Part shown: positions 27,456-36,267 of the stretch, piece by piece
How the letters are laid out: each line of letters begins with the position of its first letter
Numbering within the stretch: position 1 is the stretch's first letter
DNA from: Roseibium porphyridii
GTDB taxonomy: Bacteria > Pseudomonadota > Alphaproteobacteria > Rhizobiales > Stappiaceae
DNA: 64,000 nt
Reading direction: 5' to 3'
Assembly (NCBI RefSeq): GCF_026191725.2
Contig: NZ_CP120863.1
Location: 1,096,001-1,160,000 of the forward strand
The notes under the pieces: generated by a model
The model's input: only the letters and a program-made list of their open reading frames with translations
The model's database searches: none
Told to the model about the DNA's origin: nothing
Translations under genes and position numbers: made by a program

Positions 27456-29687
27456 CTATTGTGCGGCGCTGCTGGTGGGCTCCACCGTTTTGAGGTTTTC
27501 CAGCATGTCCTCAAAGCGGCCGTAAAAGTCCATCAGGGACGGCGCCAGAAGCAATGCGCTCTGCAAGGCGTCCTCTGCCGCCTGAATGTCATTTTCCGCG
27601 ACGGCGCTGAGCAGACTGATATGCGTTGCCTCCAGTTCGCGGAATTCCTCCGAGTTCCGTAAGCCCTCATCACCGAGCAAGGCGAAAAGTTTGATCGGCT
27701 CGCTTTTGCCCTTCAGGTCAATTTCGCCGGCTTCGAGATAGGCGAAGGTTGGTGCCGCGTTGCGCGTATCTTCTGAAACGAGAAGTTCCGAACCAACAGC
27801 CTTGCAGCTGGATTCAATCCGCGAGGCCACGTTGACGGCGTCTCCGATGACCGAATAGTTGAACCTTCTGGCTGATCCCATGTTGCCGACACAGGCTTCA
27901 CCGCTGTTCAGCCCAATGCCGATCTTGACCGACTGCGATTTCAGTTTTCTGGCTTTGAAACGGAATGCATCCCGGGCATTCAGATCATCCACGACCTTGA
28001 GCATGGCAAGGCTTGCACGGCAGGCCATGGCGGCATGGTCCGGTGTGTGCAGCGGTGCGTTCCAGAACGCCATGATGCTGTCGCCGATATATTTGTCGAT
28101 TGTTCCTCCTTCTGCCTGGATGGCATCGGACAAGGGCGACAGAAGCGTATTCAGAAAACTCACCAGTTCTTCCGGTGTCAGCTGTTCAGATATCGGGGTG
28201 AAACCGCGAATGTCCATGAACAGGATTGTCATGGGTCTGATTTCGCCGCCGAGCGCCAGCTGTTCAGGCGTTTGTTCCAGCTGGTTTACGAGATCGGGAG
28301 ACAAATACTGGCTGAAGGCCTGTCTGACGAATTTCTTCTCCCGTTCGGTGAGAAAGTAGAGCAGCGCAGTCGCGGCGGTGAAAACAAGCAAGACCGTGAG
28401 GCTGGTGTAGATCGGGTCGATCAGCAGACCGTTGTTCCAGAAGAGGTATACAGATCCGCCGATCAACCCGGTCACCATCAGGCCGCCGAGGACCGCGGTG
28501 CCGATGCTGCCGATTGCGGGCATGGCCAGAATTATGATGGCACCTGCCAGAAATGTTGCAATGATTTCCAGTCCGTTGGCCCAATCAGGCCGCGACAGAT
28601 ATTGATCGAAAAGGATTTGCTCCAACGCCTGAGCATGGATGGATACACCAGGGACCTGTTCACCCAGGGGCGTTGCCCTGATGTCCCGAAGGCCGACGGC
28701 GGATGTTCCGACAAGAACGATTTGCCCCTCGAAATATGGAACGAGATCAGCAAGTTTCTCCTGATCGTAAAGGTCGCGCGCAGATACGTACCGTTCCGGG
28801 AAATCCCTGTCAGAGGTAAAATAAAGCCAGAGTTCGCCTGCAGCAGTCGTCGGGGGAGTGAAGTCGCCGATCTTTATGGCCGTAACAGCCGGATCACCGG
28901 TGGCGCTTTCTGAACTTGAGCCGGTTGACCTTGCGATGATGCCGCTTGCGCCCTGTGCAACTCGCAACGCTTCAGCGACGAGGCTCGGGTAAATCTGTTC
29001 ACCGTCACTGACAATCAGGGGAACCCTCCGGACAATGCCCTCTCTGTCATCTTCGGAAATCGATATCGAACCAATGCCACTGGCCGATTTCTGCAAGACT
29101 TCAAGGTTCGTGACCGCAGCAGGAAACGGTGGAAGAAAGGATACCGGATCCTGACCACCAAATGCCGTCCCGGCAATTTTGACCGGTTTGCTCCCGGTTT
29201 CATCCGGCGTCACGGCGAAACCAAGCACGACTGGTGCCTTGGCAATGGCATCCGCAAACTGCTCGTCATGGTCGGGAAGGATCTCAAGGGCTTCCAGCAC
29301 CTCTCTCGGCGTTGTCGCGGCCAGAGAGTTTTTTAGCTGAGCAGGCGATGTTCTGTCCGGTTCGGAAAAGACCACATCAAAGACGATTGTTGCAGCGCCG
29401 AGATCCGTCAGTACACGAACCATCTCCGCGATTTTTGTGCGGGGCCAGGGCCATTGCCCGATTTCAGCAATCGATGCTTCATCAAGGTCGACGATGCGGA
29501 CCGGCGCGGTTTGATAATCTCTTGGATGCAGACGCTGATACTGATCGAATGTCAGCTCTCGAATGGACTTCAGAAAATCCGGATCGGCGGTTCGAAGCCC
29601 GGTCATGAAAGCGAGGATGACGCAGGCGATCATGGCGACAAGAGCGCGCTTGGACGACAGTGCTTTGAGAACTCGGCGCATGGCCAC
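27456..29687 (-). CDS. CHASE2 domain adenylate/guanylate cyclase (class III)
   Basis: The protein has an N-terminal membrane anchor (about 15-33), then a large periplasmic CHASE2 sensor domain (about 35-340). Three membrane segments follow at about 345-435, and a cytoplasmic class III cyclase catalytic domain near 475-660. The metal-binding motif ILFMDIRGFTPISEQL and the loop GGTIDKYIGDSIMAFWNAP are intact, so it should be active in making cAMP (or cGMP). A TPR-like or helical tail of about 70 residues follows. The start is GTG 29687 or ATG 29681; neither has a strong ribosome site. It is convergent with thiY. Confidence 0.9.
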   Translation of the reverse strand: MAMRRVLKALSSKRALVAMIACVILAFMTGLRTADPDFLKSIRELTFDQYQRLHPRDYQTAPVRIVDLDEASIAEIGQWPWPRTKIAEMVRVLTDLGAATIVFDVVFSEPDRTSPAQLKNSLAATTPREVLEALEILPDHDEQFADAIAKAPVVLGFAVTPDETGSKPVKIAGTAFGGQDPVSFLPPFPAAVTNLEVLQKSASGIGSISISEDDREGIVRRVPLIVSDGEQIYPSLVAEALRVAQGASGIIARSTGSSSESATGDPAVTAIKIGDFTPPTTAAGELWLYFTSDRDFPERYVSARDLYDQEKLADLVPYFEGQIVLVGTSAVGLRDIRATPLGEQVPGVSIHAQALEQILFDQYLSRPDWANGLEIIATFLAGAIIILAMPAIGSIGTAVLGGLMVTGLIGGSVYLFWNNGLLIDPIYTSLTVLLVFTAATALLYFLTEREKKFVRQAFSQYLSPDLVNQLEQTPEQLALGGEIRPMTILFMDIRGFTPISEQLTPEELVSFLNTLLSPLSDAIQAEGGTIDKYIGDSIMAFWNAPLHTPDHAAMACRASLAMLKVVDDLNARDAFRFKARKLKSQSVKIGIGLNSGEACVGNMGSARRFNYSVIGDAVNVASRIESSCKAVGSELLVSEDTRNAAPTFAYLEAGEIDLKGKSEPIKLFALLGDEGLRNSEEFRELEATHISLLSAVAENDIQAAEDALQSALLLAPSLMDFYGRFEDMLENLKTVEPTSSAAQ

Positions 29688-29762
29688 CCATTTCGTTAAG
29701 ACCGGGTCAGACTAAATTCAGGTCTGAGGGTTCGCAAGCGAGAGGGTGGCGCCGAGCTAAAA

Positions 29763-29793
29763 GAAAAAAACGCTGGAGCGGTGGCTCCAGCGT
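29763..29793 (-). terminator. Rho-independent terminator of rpoH
   Basis: ACGCTGGAGC (29770-29779) and GCTCCAGCGT (29784-29793) form a perfect 10-bp stem with a 4-base loop. On the minus strand the stem is followed by seven T residues (29769 down to 29763). It lies 27 bases past the rpoH stop. Confidence 0.92.
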
Positions 29794-29819
29794 CTTCGGG
29801 CAGTCCGTAATGTTCCGAT

Positions 29820-30710
29820 TTAAGCGACGGGTGCGGGTTGATCCTTCGCACGCGCGCTGTTGCGAACGGCTTTCTGGACTTTTTCGAATGCGCGGACTTC
29901 GATCTGGCGAACGCGTTCGCGGCTAACGCCGAATTCCCCGGAAAGGTCTTCAAGCGTCATCGGATCCTCAGAAAGACGGCGAGCCTCAAAAATCCGGCGC
30001 TCCCGGTCGTTCAAGACGTCCATGGCGTCGCTCAGCATTTTGCGGCGCTGGTCGAGCTCTTCCTGATTGGCGAGCAGTGTCTCCTGGCTGTCGCTTTCGT
30101 CGACAAGCCAATCCTGCCACTCGCCTGCATCAGCTTCGGCGCGCACCGGGGCATTGAGGCTGGCATCACCGCCCAGACGGCGATTCATGGAAATCACCTC
30201 TTCCTCGGAGACACCGAGGCGGGTGGCGATTTCTGCTACCTGATCCGGCTTGAGATCGCCTTCGTCCAAAGCCTGGATTTTGCCTTTCAGGCGTCGCAGG
30301 TTGAAGAACAGGCGTTTCTGGTTAGCAGTGGTTCCCATTTTGACGAGTGACCACGAACGCAGAATATATTCCTGAATAGCGGCCTTGATCCACCACATGG
30401 CATAAGTCGCGAGCCTGAAACCTTTGTCCGGCTCAAAGCGCTTCACCGCTTGCATCAGACCGACGTTGCCTTCAGAGACCACTTCTCCGATCGGCAGGCC
30501 GTAGCCGCGGTATCCCATAGCTATTTTTGCAACAAGGCGAAGGTGAGAATTGACCAGGCGTTCAGCTGCAGCGGGGTCTTCATGCTCTTTGTAGCGCTTG
30601 GCGAGCATGTATTCTTCCTGCGGCTGCAGCATCGGAAACTTGCGAATCTCATCCAGGTAGCGGCTCAGGCCACCTTCCCCTGCGGTGAGTGTCGGTACGT
30701 TCTGGGCCAT
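29820..30710 (-). CDS. rpoH: RNA polymerase heat-shock sigma factor RpoH (sigma-32)
   Basis: This 296-residue group 3 sigma-70 family factor directs RNA polymerase to heat-shock promoters. Region 2 contains GNVGLMQAVKRFEPDKGFRL and WWIKAAIQEYILRSWSLVK. The RpoH box (TTANQKRLFFNLRRLK), which distinguishes sigma-32, is intact. Region 4 ends with the helix-turn-helix GEFGVSRERVRQIEVRAFEK. Many alphaproteobacteria have more than one rpoH; which copy this is cannot be told. FtsH, also in this window, is its usual protease. Confidence 0.96.
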   Translation of the reverse strand: MAQNVPTLTAGEGGLSRYLDEIRKFPMLQPQEEYMLAKRYKEHEDPAAAERLVNSHLRLVAKIAMGYRGYGLPIGEVVSEGNVGLMQAVKRFEPDKGFRLATYAMWWIKAAIQEYILRSWSLVKMGTTANQKRLFFNLRRLKGKIQALDEGDLKPDQVAEIATRLGVSEEEVISMNRRLGGDASLNAPVRAEADAGEWQDWLVDESDSQETLLANQEELDQRRKMLSDAMDVLNDRERRIFEARRLSEDPMTLEDLSGEFGVSRERVRQIEVRAFEKVQKAVRNSARAKDQPAPVA

Positions 30711-30885
30711 AACATGCGCCCCCTTTCGTCAAGTCTACATCCGGCTTCTCCGGTTGCTCCGCTTAAGGCGCAAGCAAGAATGTTTGGGAGAAAACAGACG
30801 CGATATCGTGTCCATTACGGCACACAAGAGGTTTTAATATAGGTAGATTTTAGGCGATTGCATGGGCGGAAAACAGAATTCATTC

Positions 30886-31911
30886 CTAAAATTTTTGTAA
30901 TCCGGACAAAAGTTTTGCGAAATCAGGTGGGTAAGGGCTCTCAAAACGCAAAGTTTTACCGTTTACGGGATGCTCGAAGGCCAGCAATCCTGCGTGCAAT
31001 GCCTGCCTGCTGAAGTCGCCCACAAGGGTTCTGAGTGGGTCTTCAAGCCGATTGACCTTCGTTTTGAAACCGGACCCATAGTCGTTGTCGCCGATCAGCG
31101 GATGGCCGATATGGGCCATATGAACTCGGATCTGATGCGTGCGGCCGGTTTCCAGCCGGCACTCCATCAAGCTGGCAAGCGCCGGTTGATCGTCTTTTCC
31201 GAACCTTTCCTTCACTTGCCAGTGAGTTATGGCCCGACGGCCGGAGGTCTTCACCACGGCGATCTTCTGTCGGTTGGACTGTGACCTTGCCAGGTTCGCG
31301 TCAATTGTTCCTTTGAGGCTCGAAGGCGCACCCCAGACAAGCGCTGAATAGGCCCGTTCGAGCGGACCAGTGCGTCCGTGATCGGCAAATTGAGCTGCCA
31401 GTCCCTGGTGTGCCTGGTCGGTTTTGGCCACGACGAGCAGGCCTGAAGTGTCCTTGTCGATGCGGTGAACGATCCCCGGGCGCTTGATACCGCCGATACC
31501 AGACAGGCTATCGCCACAGTGATGGATGAGCGCATTGACCAAAGTGCCTGTCCAGTTGCCTGCACCTGGATGCACCACCAGACCCGCCGGTTTGTCGACA
31601 ACAATCAGGTGTTCGTCTTCAAAGACAACATTTATCGGAATATCTTCGCCTTGCGGTTCCGGGTCCTCCGCTTCAGGTAAAGTCAGACAAAGTGCATCAC
31701 CTTCATTGACCCGGTATTTAGGCTCCACTATTTTCGCGCCGCCGACGGTGACGTCTCCTGATTTGATCAGGGATTGGATCCTATTGCGGCTAAGAGCTTC
31801 CAGATGAGCTGCAAGCACTGCATCCAGACGCCCTCCAGCATCGGCTGCATCAACCGTTAAACTGAAATCCGGCTCCAGGTCAGCCGGATCTTCGTGGGAA
31901 TTTTCTGTCAT
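30886..31911 (-). CDS. rluD: 23S rRNA pseudouridine synthase RluD (RluA family)
   Basis: A 341-residue pseudouridine synthase expected to modify U1911, U1915 and U1917 of helix 69 in 23S rRNA. An S4 RNA-binding domain (about 22-80, LSRNRIQSLIKSGDVTVGG) precedes the catalytic domain. The catalytic Asp is residue 152 in HRIDKDTSGLLV. The C-terminal LAFEHPVNGK is typical of the RluD branch. Its ATG overlaps the ATG of the divergent gene at 31910, an unusual start-to-start arrangement. Confidence 0.92.
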   Translation of the reverse strand: MTENSHEDPADLEPDFSLTVDAADAGGRLDAVLAAHLEALSRNRIQSLIKSGDVTVGGAKIVEPKYRVNEGDALCLTLPEAEDPEPQGEDIPINVVFEDEHLIVVDKPAGLVVHPGAGNWTGTLVNALIHHCGDSLSGIGGIKRPGIVHRIDKDTSGLLVVAKTDQAHQGLAAQFADHGRTGPLERAYSALVWGAPSSLKGTIDANLARSQSNRQKIAVVKTSGRRAITHWQVKERFGKDDQPALASLMECRLETGRTHQIRVHMAHIGHPLIGDNDYGSGFKTKVNRLEDPLRTLVGDFSRQALHAGLLAFEHPVNGKTLRFESPYPPDFAKLLSGLQKF

Positions 31912-32263
31912 GTCACAACCTGATTTTCGGGAAGACGCTGATGAGGCGCCGCTTGATCCGGCTGCCCAGAAGCTTCAGGTAAAACTGAGACGCCTGCTGC
32001 TTGGCTCATCCCTGATCATGTTTGCCGGTCTGATCGCTGTCTTTGCAGCTATTCTTTACAAGATCAACACAAATGACGACGGTCCGGCAGAAGGCGGTGT
32101 CGCAGCAACTGTTGCGGTTGGCCCGGACGCGGAGGTGCTGTCTGCCGATCTTTCCGACGGAATGCTGCTCGTGTTGGTCCGCGAGGGCACGAAGACGGCC
32201 TTGTTGCGTTTTGATGCCCTGACGGGAAAAAACCTGGGCCGAACGGATTTTGTCTCACGTTGA
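31910..32263 (+). CDS. Small single-span membrane protein, probably DUF6476 family
   Basis: A 117-residue protein with an acidic N-terminus, a basic stretch (QKLQVKLRRLL) and one membrane segment at about 33-53. A periplasmic C-terminal domain follows that looks like a short beta domain (ending RFDALTGKNLGRTDFV). It matches what I recall of DUF6476 proteins beside rluD in alphaproteobacteria. The function is unknown. Its start codon shares two bases with the rluD start codon on the other strand. Confidence 0.8.
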   Translation: MSQPDFREDADEAPLDPAAQKLQVKLRRLLLGSSLIMFAGLIAVFAAILYKINTNDDGPAEGGVAATVAVGPDAEVLSADLSDGMLLVLVREGTKTALLRFDALTGKNLGRTDFVSR

Positions 32264-32339
32264 TCGCCTTCGGTTCGCATCAACTTCGACACTCCGGCGT
32301 TGATAAACCTTCAGGTGTGAAAAAAATGATCAAAAGGGG

Positions 32340-32367
32340 TTGCGTCATGCTTTGCGCAGCCTTATAC
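32340..32367 (+). promoter_or_regulatory. Possible sigma-70 promoter of tRNA-Glu
   Basis: TTGCGT (32340-32345) and TTATAC (32362-32367) have a 16-base spacing and lie about 40 bases before the tRNA. The match is moderate, so this is a suggestion. Confidence 0.4.
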
Positions 32368-32408
32368 GCACGGTCCTTGGCTTGAAGCTTTTGCCATTCA
32401 AGCCCCGC

Positions 32409-32484
32409 GCGCCCATCGTCTAGCGGTCTAGGACGCCGCCCTTTCACGGCGGAAACACGGGTTCGAGTCCCGTTGGGCGTGCCA
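32409..32484 (+). tRNA. tRNA-Glu (anticodon TTC)
   Basis: A 76-base cloverleaf is readable. The acceptor stem GCGCCCA pairs with TGGGCGT. The D arm contains TCTAGCGGTCTAGGAC. The anticodon stem GCCGC/GCGGC encloses CCTTTCA with anticodon TTC. The T arm is ACGGGTTCGAGTCCCGT. The 3' CCA is encoded (32482-32484). It reads GAA and GAG codons. Confidence 0.96.
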
Positions 32485-32558
32485 ACTTTTCTCGAAAAAA
32501 CGGCAGATGCCCTTCGGCAAATTGGTCAGGTCACGCTGTTTCCTGCACTTTCAATTCA

Positions 32559-33341
32559 TCAAGCAGATTTTTCGGTCAGCTGTCGGCCGGTTTCAATCAT
32601 GTCCACTTCAGCTTCGCTGGCAATGCGAGCAAACTCAGGATGCGGGCAATGATCGGTTACAAAGGTGGTTACCTGTGACAGGTGTCCGACCCGGACCGGG
32701 GCTGTGCGCTCGAACTTGGTGCTGTCGGCAGCCAGAATGACGTGACGGGCGTTGTCCATGATGGTTTTGGTGACCTTCACTTCACGGTAATCATAATCCA
32801 GCAGTGACCCGTCGGCATCGATTGCCGAAGCACCTATGACTGCAAAATCAACCTTGAACTGCCGCATGAAATCAACCGCGGCCTCACCGACGATGCCACC
32901 ATCGGCATGCCGCAGGACCCCGCCAGCGATAACCACCTCAATCTGTGAATAGCCCCGCATCAAACTTGCGACATTGATATTGTTGGTTATGACCATGAGC
33001 CCGCGATGCTGCAGCAAGGCCTGGGCAACAGCCTCTGTTGTGGTGCCGATGTTAATGAAGATCGAGGTGTTGTCGGGAATGAGCGCAGCCACGCTTTCGC
33101 CTATGTCGGCCTTTTCCTTGCTGGAGATGATACGCCTTGCTTCATAGCCGACGTTCTCTATTCCGGAAGACAGCAGCGCGCCACCGTGGGTTCTGGCCAG
33201 CAAGCGGCGCTCACACAGTTCGTTCAGGTCCTTGCGGATTGTTTGCGGACTGACATCAAAGCGTTTGGCCAGGTCGTCGACACTGACGCGGCCCAGTTGC
33301 CGGGCAAGTTCCAATATGGCGTTGTGACGTTCAATCAGCAT
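32559..33341 (-). CDS. glpR: DeoR-family transcriptional repressor, probably GlpR
   Basis: A 260-residue DeoR-type regulator. The N-terminal helix-turn-helix (about 20-40, VDDLAKRFDVSPQTIRKDLNEL) carries the family signature. The C-terminal sugar-phosphate sensing domain contains IFINIGTTTEAVAQAL and DADGSLLDYDYREVKV. The N-terminus MLIERHNAILELARQLGRVS is characteristic of GlpR, which responds to glycerol-3-phosphate, and glpD and glpK lie 20 kb downstream. I chose ATG 33341; in-frame ATG codons at 33365 and 33380 would extend it by 8 or 13 residues, and no ribosome site is decisive. Confidence 0.85.
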   Translation of the reverse strand: MLIERHNAILELARQLGRVSVDDLAKRFDVSPQTIRKDLNELCERRLLARTHGGALLSSGIENVGYEARRIISSKEKADIGESVAALIPDNTSIFINIGTTTEAVAQALLQHRGLMVITNNINVASLMRGYSQIEVVIAGGVLRHADGGIVGEAAVDFMRQFKVDFAVIGASAIDADGSLLDYDYREVKVTKTIMDNARHVILAADSTKFERTAPVRVGHLSQVTTFVTDHCPHPEFARIASEAEVDMIETGRQLTEKSA

Positions 33342-33427
33342 CGGCAGGGCTCTTGTTCGGCACATCACGCGCCGTGTCATCCTAGTTGAGCGTTTAAACC
33401 CTAGATGACCGACCTAACCATTCAAGA

Positions 33428-34750
33428 TCAAGCCACATCTTTCTTTTTTTGTTTGGCAGGTTTTGTTTCCTGAGGCGCGCTGTCTTCAGAAAGTTGATTT
33501 GCCACCACAGCATCAGGTTCACCGGATTTTTTGGGTTGCGCTCCTCTGTTGGAGGCAACAATGCGGCTTACAAGTGCTTCAGCAGCGGAAGCAATGTCGG
33601 CAGACTTGGCCGGTGTCTCCGTCTCGGGTGCCGTCCGTTTGGCCGAGCGTTTTTCAGTCCCGGATGCACCGTTCGCGGAACGCTTGACGCGTCGTTTCGG
33701 TTTCGCAGCCAGCCCTGTCTCTTCTTCGGCTTTCGAAATGGCAGGCGCGGGTGCAGCTTGTGCAGATTTCTTGGTGACAAGAACCTTGTCAGCTGTGGCC
33801 ACGCGGTCCGCCAACTTGCGAAACTCCTTGCGGAGGTCGTTCAGGGCTGGGGCCCCGGCAAGGTCGTTCTGAAGTCTTTTCACCTGTCCGGTTAGCCGGG
33901 CCAGCTGACGCTCCTTGTTTTCCAGTTTCGCCAGTCGTTCTGAGCTTTCGTTGGAAATCCGGTTCAACTGTTCTTTCAGATCGGCGTTCATTTCGTTTTC
34001 CGCGCTGCCGGAACTTTCAAGGACAAGCGACAACCGGGTCACTTCGGCCTGTGCGGAGATATACTTGGATTCCGTGTCGACGAGTTGGGCTTCCAGTTCG
34101 GCCAGCCGACTTCTGGCGGCTTCATCGCGCTCGGCCTGAACTTCGCCGGCCACAGTTGGCTCGTATTTGGAGAGTTTTGCCTTGAGTGTTGCGACCTCTG
34201 CCTCGAGCCCCGTTATGGTCGCAAGTGCCATTGTGTCGCTGGCAGGCATCCAGCCGCTCTCGTCTTTCGGGCTTTCCTCACTCTCGGATGAAGGTTTGTC
34301 CTCTGCTGATTTGGTCCAGCTTTCCGCAAGTGACTTTTCGGCCTCCGACAGCTTCTTCTTGAGGGTGGAAACTTCCTCGGAGAGCAGATCGGCGGCCTTT
34401 TCGTCGCTTTCAATGCTGGCTTGTCTGGCCTTTATCTCGTCGGCTTTCTCCTGGAGCGACCGTTCCAGTGCCTCGACCTCGCGTTTCATGCGAGTAGCTT
34501 CAAGATGGTGTTTGGAGGCTTTCTCGCGCTCGCTCTCAAGCTGTCGTTCGACCCGTCTCAATTCCACTGCGTGGCGTGCGCGCGCCTGATCCTGGGCAGC
34601 CCTGACTTCCGCATAGCTGGACGGGTTTACGGCGCGAAGCGCCTCTTCCGTCAGGCGTGCGGCTCGGCGGTAGAATGCAGGCAGGATCGCAAGGCCGATC
34701 AAACCGGCCGTACAAAATCCGAGTGCCACATACATCGCCGCTTCAATCAC
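33428..34750 (-). CDS. Membrane-anchored coiled-coil protein, function unknown
   Basis: This 440-residue protein has one membrane segment at about residues 6-26. A long charged coiled coil follows (about 55-330, with heptad-rich stretches such as RRVERQLESEREKASKHH). The tail is Lys/Ala/Pro-rich and disordered (about 340-440), ending KPAKQKKKDVA. The layout is that of a cytoplasmic scaffold tethered to the inner membrane. It lies next to eipA on the same strand. I recognise no named family. Confidence 0.82.
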   Translation of the reverse strand: MIEAAMYVALGFCTAGLIGLAILPAFYRRAARLTEEALRAVNPSSYAEVRAAQDQARARHAVELRRVERQLESEREKASKHHLEATRMKREVEALERSLQEKADEIKARQASIESDEKAADLLSEEVSTLKKKLSEAEKSLAESWTKSAEDKPSSESEESPKDESGWMPASDTMALATITGLEAEVATLKAKLSKYEPTVAGEVQAERDEAARSRLAELEAQLVDTESKYISAQAEVTRLSLVLESSGSAENEMNADLKEQLNRISNESSERLAKLENKERQLARLTGQVKRLQNDLAGAPALNDLRKEFRKLADRVATADKVLVTKKSAQAAPAPAISKAEEETGLAAKPKRRVKRSANGASGTEKRSAKRTAPETETPAKSADIASAAEALVSRIVASNRGAQPKKSGEPDAVVANQLSEDSAPQETKPAKQKKKDVA

Positions 34751-34876
34751 GTCTGGCTCCTGGTTCCTTTTCTCGGCGCAACCGCTCCATCATTAGACGA
34801 CCGAGGGCGCGCCGCCAAGTGTACTCAAAACAAGGTAAAAGCCTTGTTGCCATGCCTGGTTGCAGCGGGTTTGCTC

Positions 34877-35482
34877 TTAGAACGGGTTCCAGGTCGGCTT
34901 GTCCGTGAATTTCAGGTAGCCCAGATTGAGCCCAAGACGGGCGCCGACACCAGCCCTAACAGGGACAAGCACGATCTCGTTTTTCAACAAAACCGTCATA
35001 CCTGCGCCGCCGACCAGGTAGGCGGACCCGTTCACGCCGGCAAAACGCTGATAGACCGAATTCACCGTCGGCAGGTTATAGATGAGCATCATGACCCTGG
35101 CGCCGTCGGCGCCAAAATCCCACCCGACCGAGGGACCTTGCCAGAAAATTTTGTGATTGCCGGCGTTGCGCGTGTAAAGGTGGCCTTCGCCGTACCGGGC
35201 GCCTGCGATGATCGCACCGGATCCTTCTTCGCCCAGGATGTAGCCGTTTGGTTCGCCATATTGGGAAAAGGCGCGCTCAACAACTGATGCAATGCCGCCA
35301 GACACAGAGCCGAAGAACTGATGGCCAGTCTTGACGATTTCATCTTCGCCATAGGTCTGGCCCGGCGGGATCGGTTCATCGCCGCTGGACTGCGCTTGAG
35401 AGGGGAGGGGGACAGCAAACAAACACAAACACAGGAACGCAGCTGACAAGACAGACGCCACACGCCAGGATTTTTGTGTCAT
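34877..35482 (-). CDS. eipA: Envelope integrity protein EipA (DUF1134)
   Basis: A 201-residue periplasmic protein with a signal peptide cleaved after QAQ (about residue 31). The mature DUF1134 domain has the conserved Gly-rich segments VSGGIASVVERAFSQYGEPN and the run near YRYGEG/GWDFGADGARVMMLIYNL. In Brucella abortus EipA is a small beta-barrel needed for envelope integrity and virulence. That role is known for the family and inferred here. It is transcribed in the same direction as the coiled-coil gene, with a gap of 126 bases. Confidence 0.9.
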   Translation of the reverse strand: MTQKSWRVASVLSAAFLCLCLFAVPLPSQAQSSGDEPIPPGQTYGEDEIVKTGHQFFGSVSGGIASVVERAFSQYGEPNGYILGEEGSGAIIAGARYGEGHLYTRNAGNHKIFWQGPSVGWDFGADGARVMMLIYNLPTVNSVYQRFAGVNGSAYLVGGAGMTVLLKNEIVLVPVRAGVGARLGLNLGYLKFTDKPTWNPF

Positions 35483-35608
35483 TCAACAACTCCTCTTTTT
35501 AATGCCCCAGTGGCTGCGATAGTTGCGGTCCGGCTGGAACGCGATGCTAAACTGATGCGACATCATGCTGATTCGCATGAAATCGCGCACCTTACATAAG
35601 CCGAATCA

Positions 35609-36094
35609 ATGGAAAGCTGGCCTGAAAAAAAGACGAGGATGTGTCTTTCCCTGGTTTTGATAGTACTTGTCTGCGTTTTTGCGGGGAATAGTTTTGCGCG
35701 TCCCAAGACTTTCGTTCCTGATCCGATAACCGGGTATGCCATTGGCGGACATGACCCGGTCAGTTTTTTTGTCGATGGGCAACCGCGCAAGGGAAAGCGC
35801 GAATATGAGCTGCAGTGGGGCGGTGCGGAGTGGATTTTCGTCAATCAGGGCAACATGGCCGCCTTTGAGCGGGACCCTGAAGCCTATGCGCCGCTTTTTG
35901 CCGGTTGCGGCGGATACGCTCTTTCTGAAGGTTTTGCGACAGCGGGCAATCCCTTTATCTATGCCATTGTCGAAGGCCGACTCGTTTTTTTCCATTCCGT
36001 TGTCAATCGCTTCCTATTTATTGTCAGCGGCGCGCAGTTGATGAAGGATGCGAAGGAAAATTCAACGCGCGTTGGTTGTGTTCCCGTGCTTTAA
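35609..36094 (+). CDS. Exported YHS-domain protein
   Basis: A 161-residue protein with an N-terminal hydrophobic signal or anchor (about 11-28). Then comes a YHS-like domain (DPITGYAIGGHDPVSFFVDGQPRKG onwards, with WIFVNQGNMAAFERDPEAYAPLFAGCGGYA). YHS domains are often linked to metal binding, and two Cys/Gly positions are visible at CGGYA and VGCVPVL. No specific function is known to me. The start ATG 35609 has only a weak ribosome site; an in-frame ATG at 35639 would remove part of the N-terminus. Confidence 0.8.
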   Translation: MESWPEKKTRMCLSLVLIVLVCVFAGNSFARPKTFVPDPITGYAIGGHDPVSFFVDGQPRKGKREYELQWGGAEWIFVNQGNMAAFERDPEAYAPLFAGCGGYALSEGFATAGNPFIYAIVEGRLVFFHSVVNRFLFIVSGAQLMKDAKENSTRVGCVPVL

Positions 36095-36267
36095 ACCAGC
36101 AGAACGGGCGGATTTGCGCGCTGTTGTCGCATTGGTGCGAACTTTCATTTGGATGACCAGCCTTGCTCTCTGGCGTTGCCTTGGCAGCGGCTTTGCTGAT
36201 GTGTAACGCTTGCAACCACATTCGCGAATCAGTTTTGCCGAGACCTATAGAAGAGCCCAGCACCACC

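Noticed and set aside
27447..27471. CAGCGCC/GGCGCTG stem between thiY and the cyclase gene as a terminator
   Set aside because: No T run follows on either strand, and part of the stem is in the cyclase coding end.
34421..35287. 288-codon open frame on the plus strand opposite the coiled-coil and eipA genes
   Set aside because: It is antisense to two well-supported genes, crosses their intergenic gap, and its product shows no domain, signal or ribosome site. High GC third positions open such frames.
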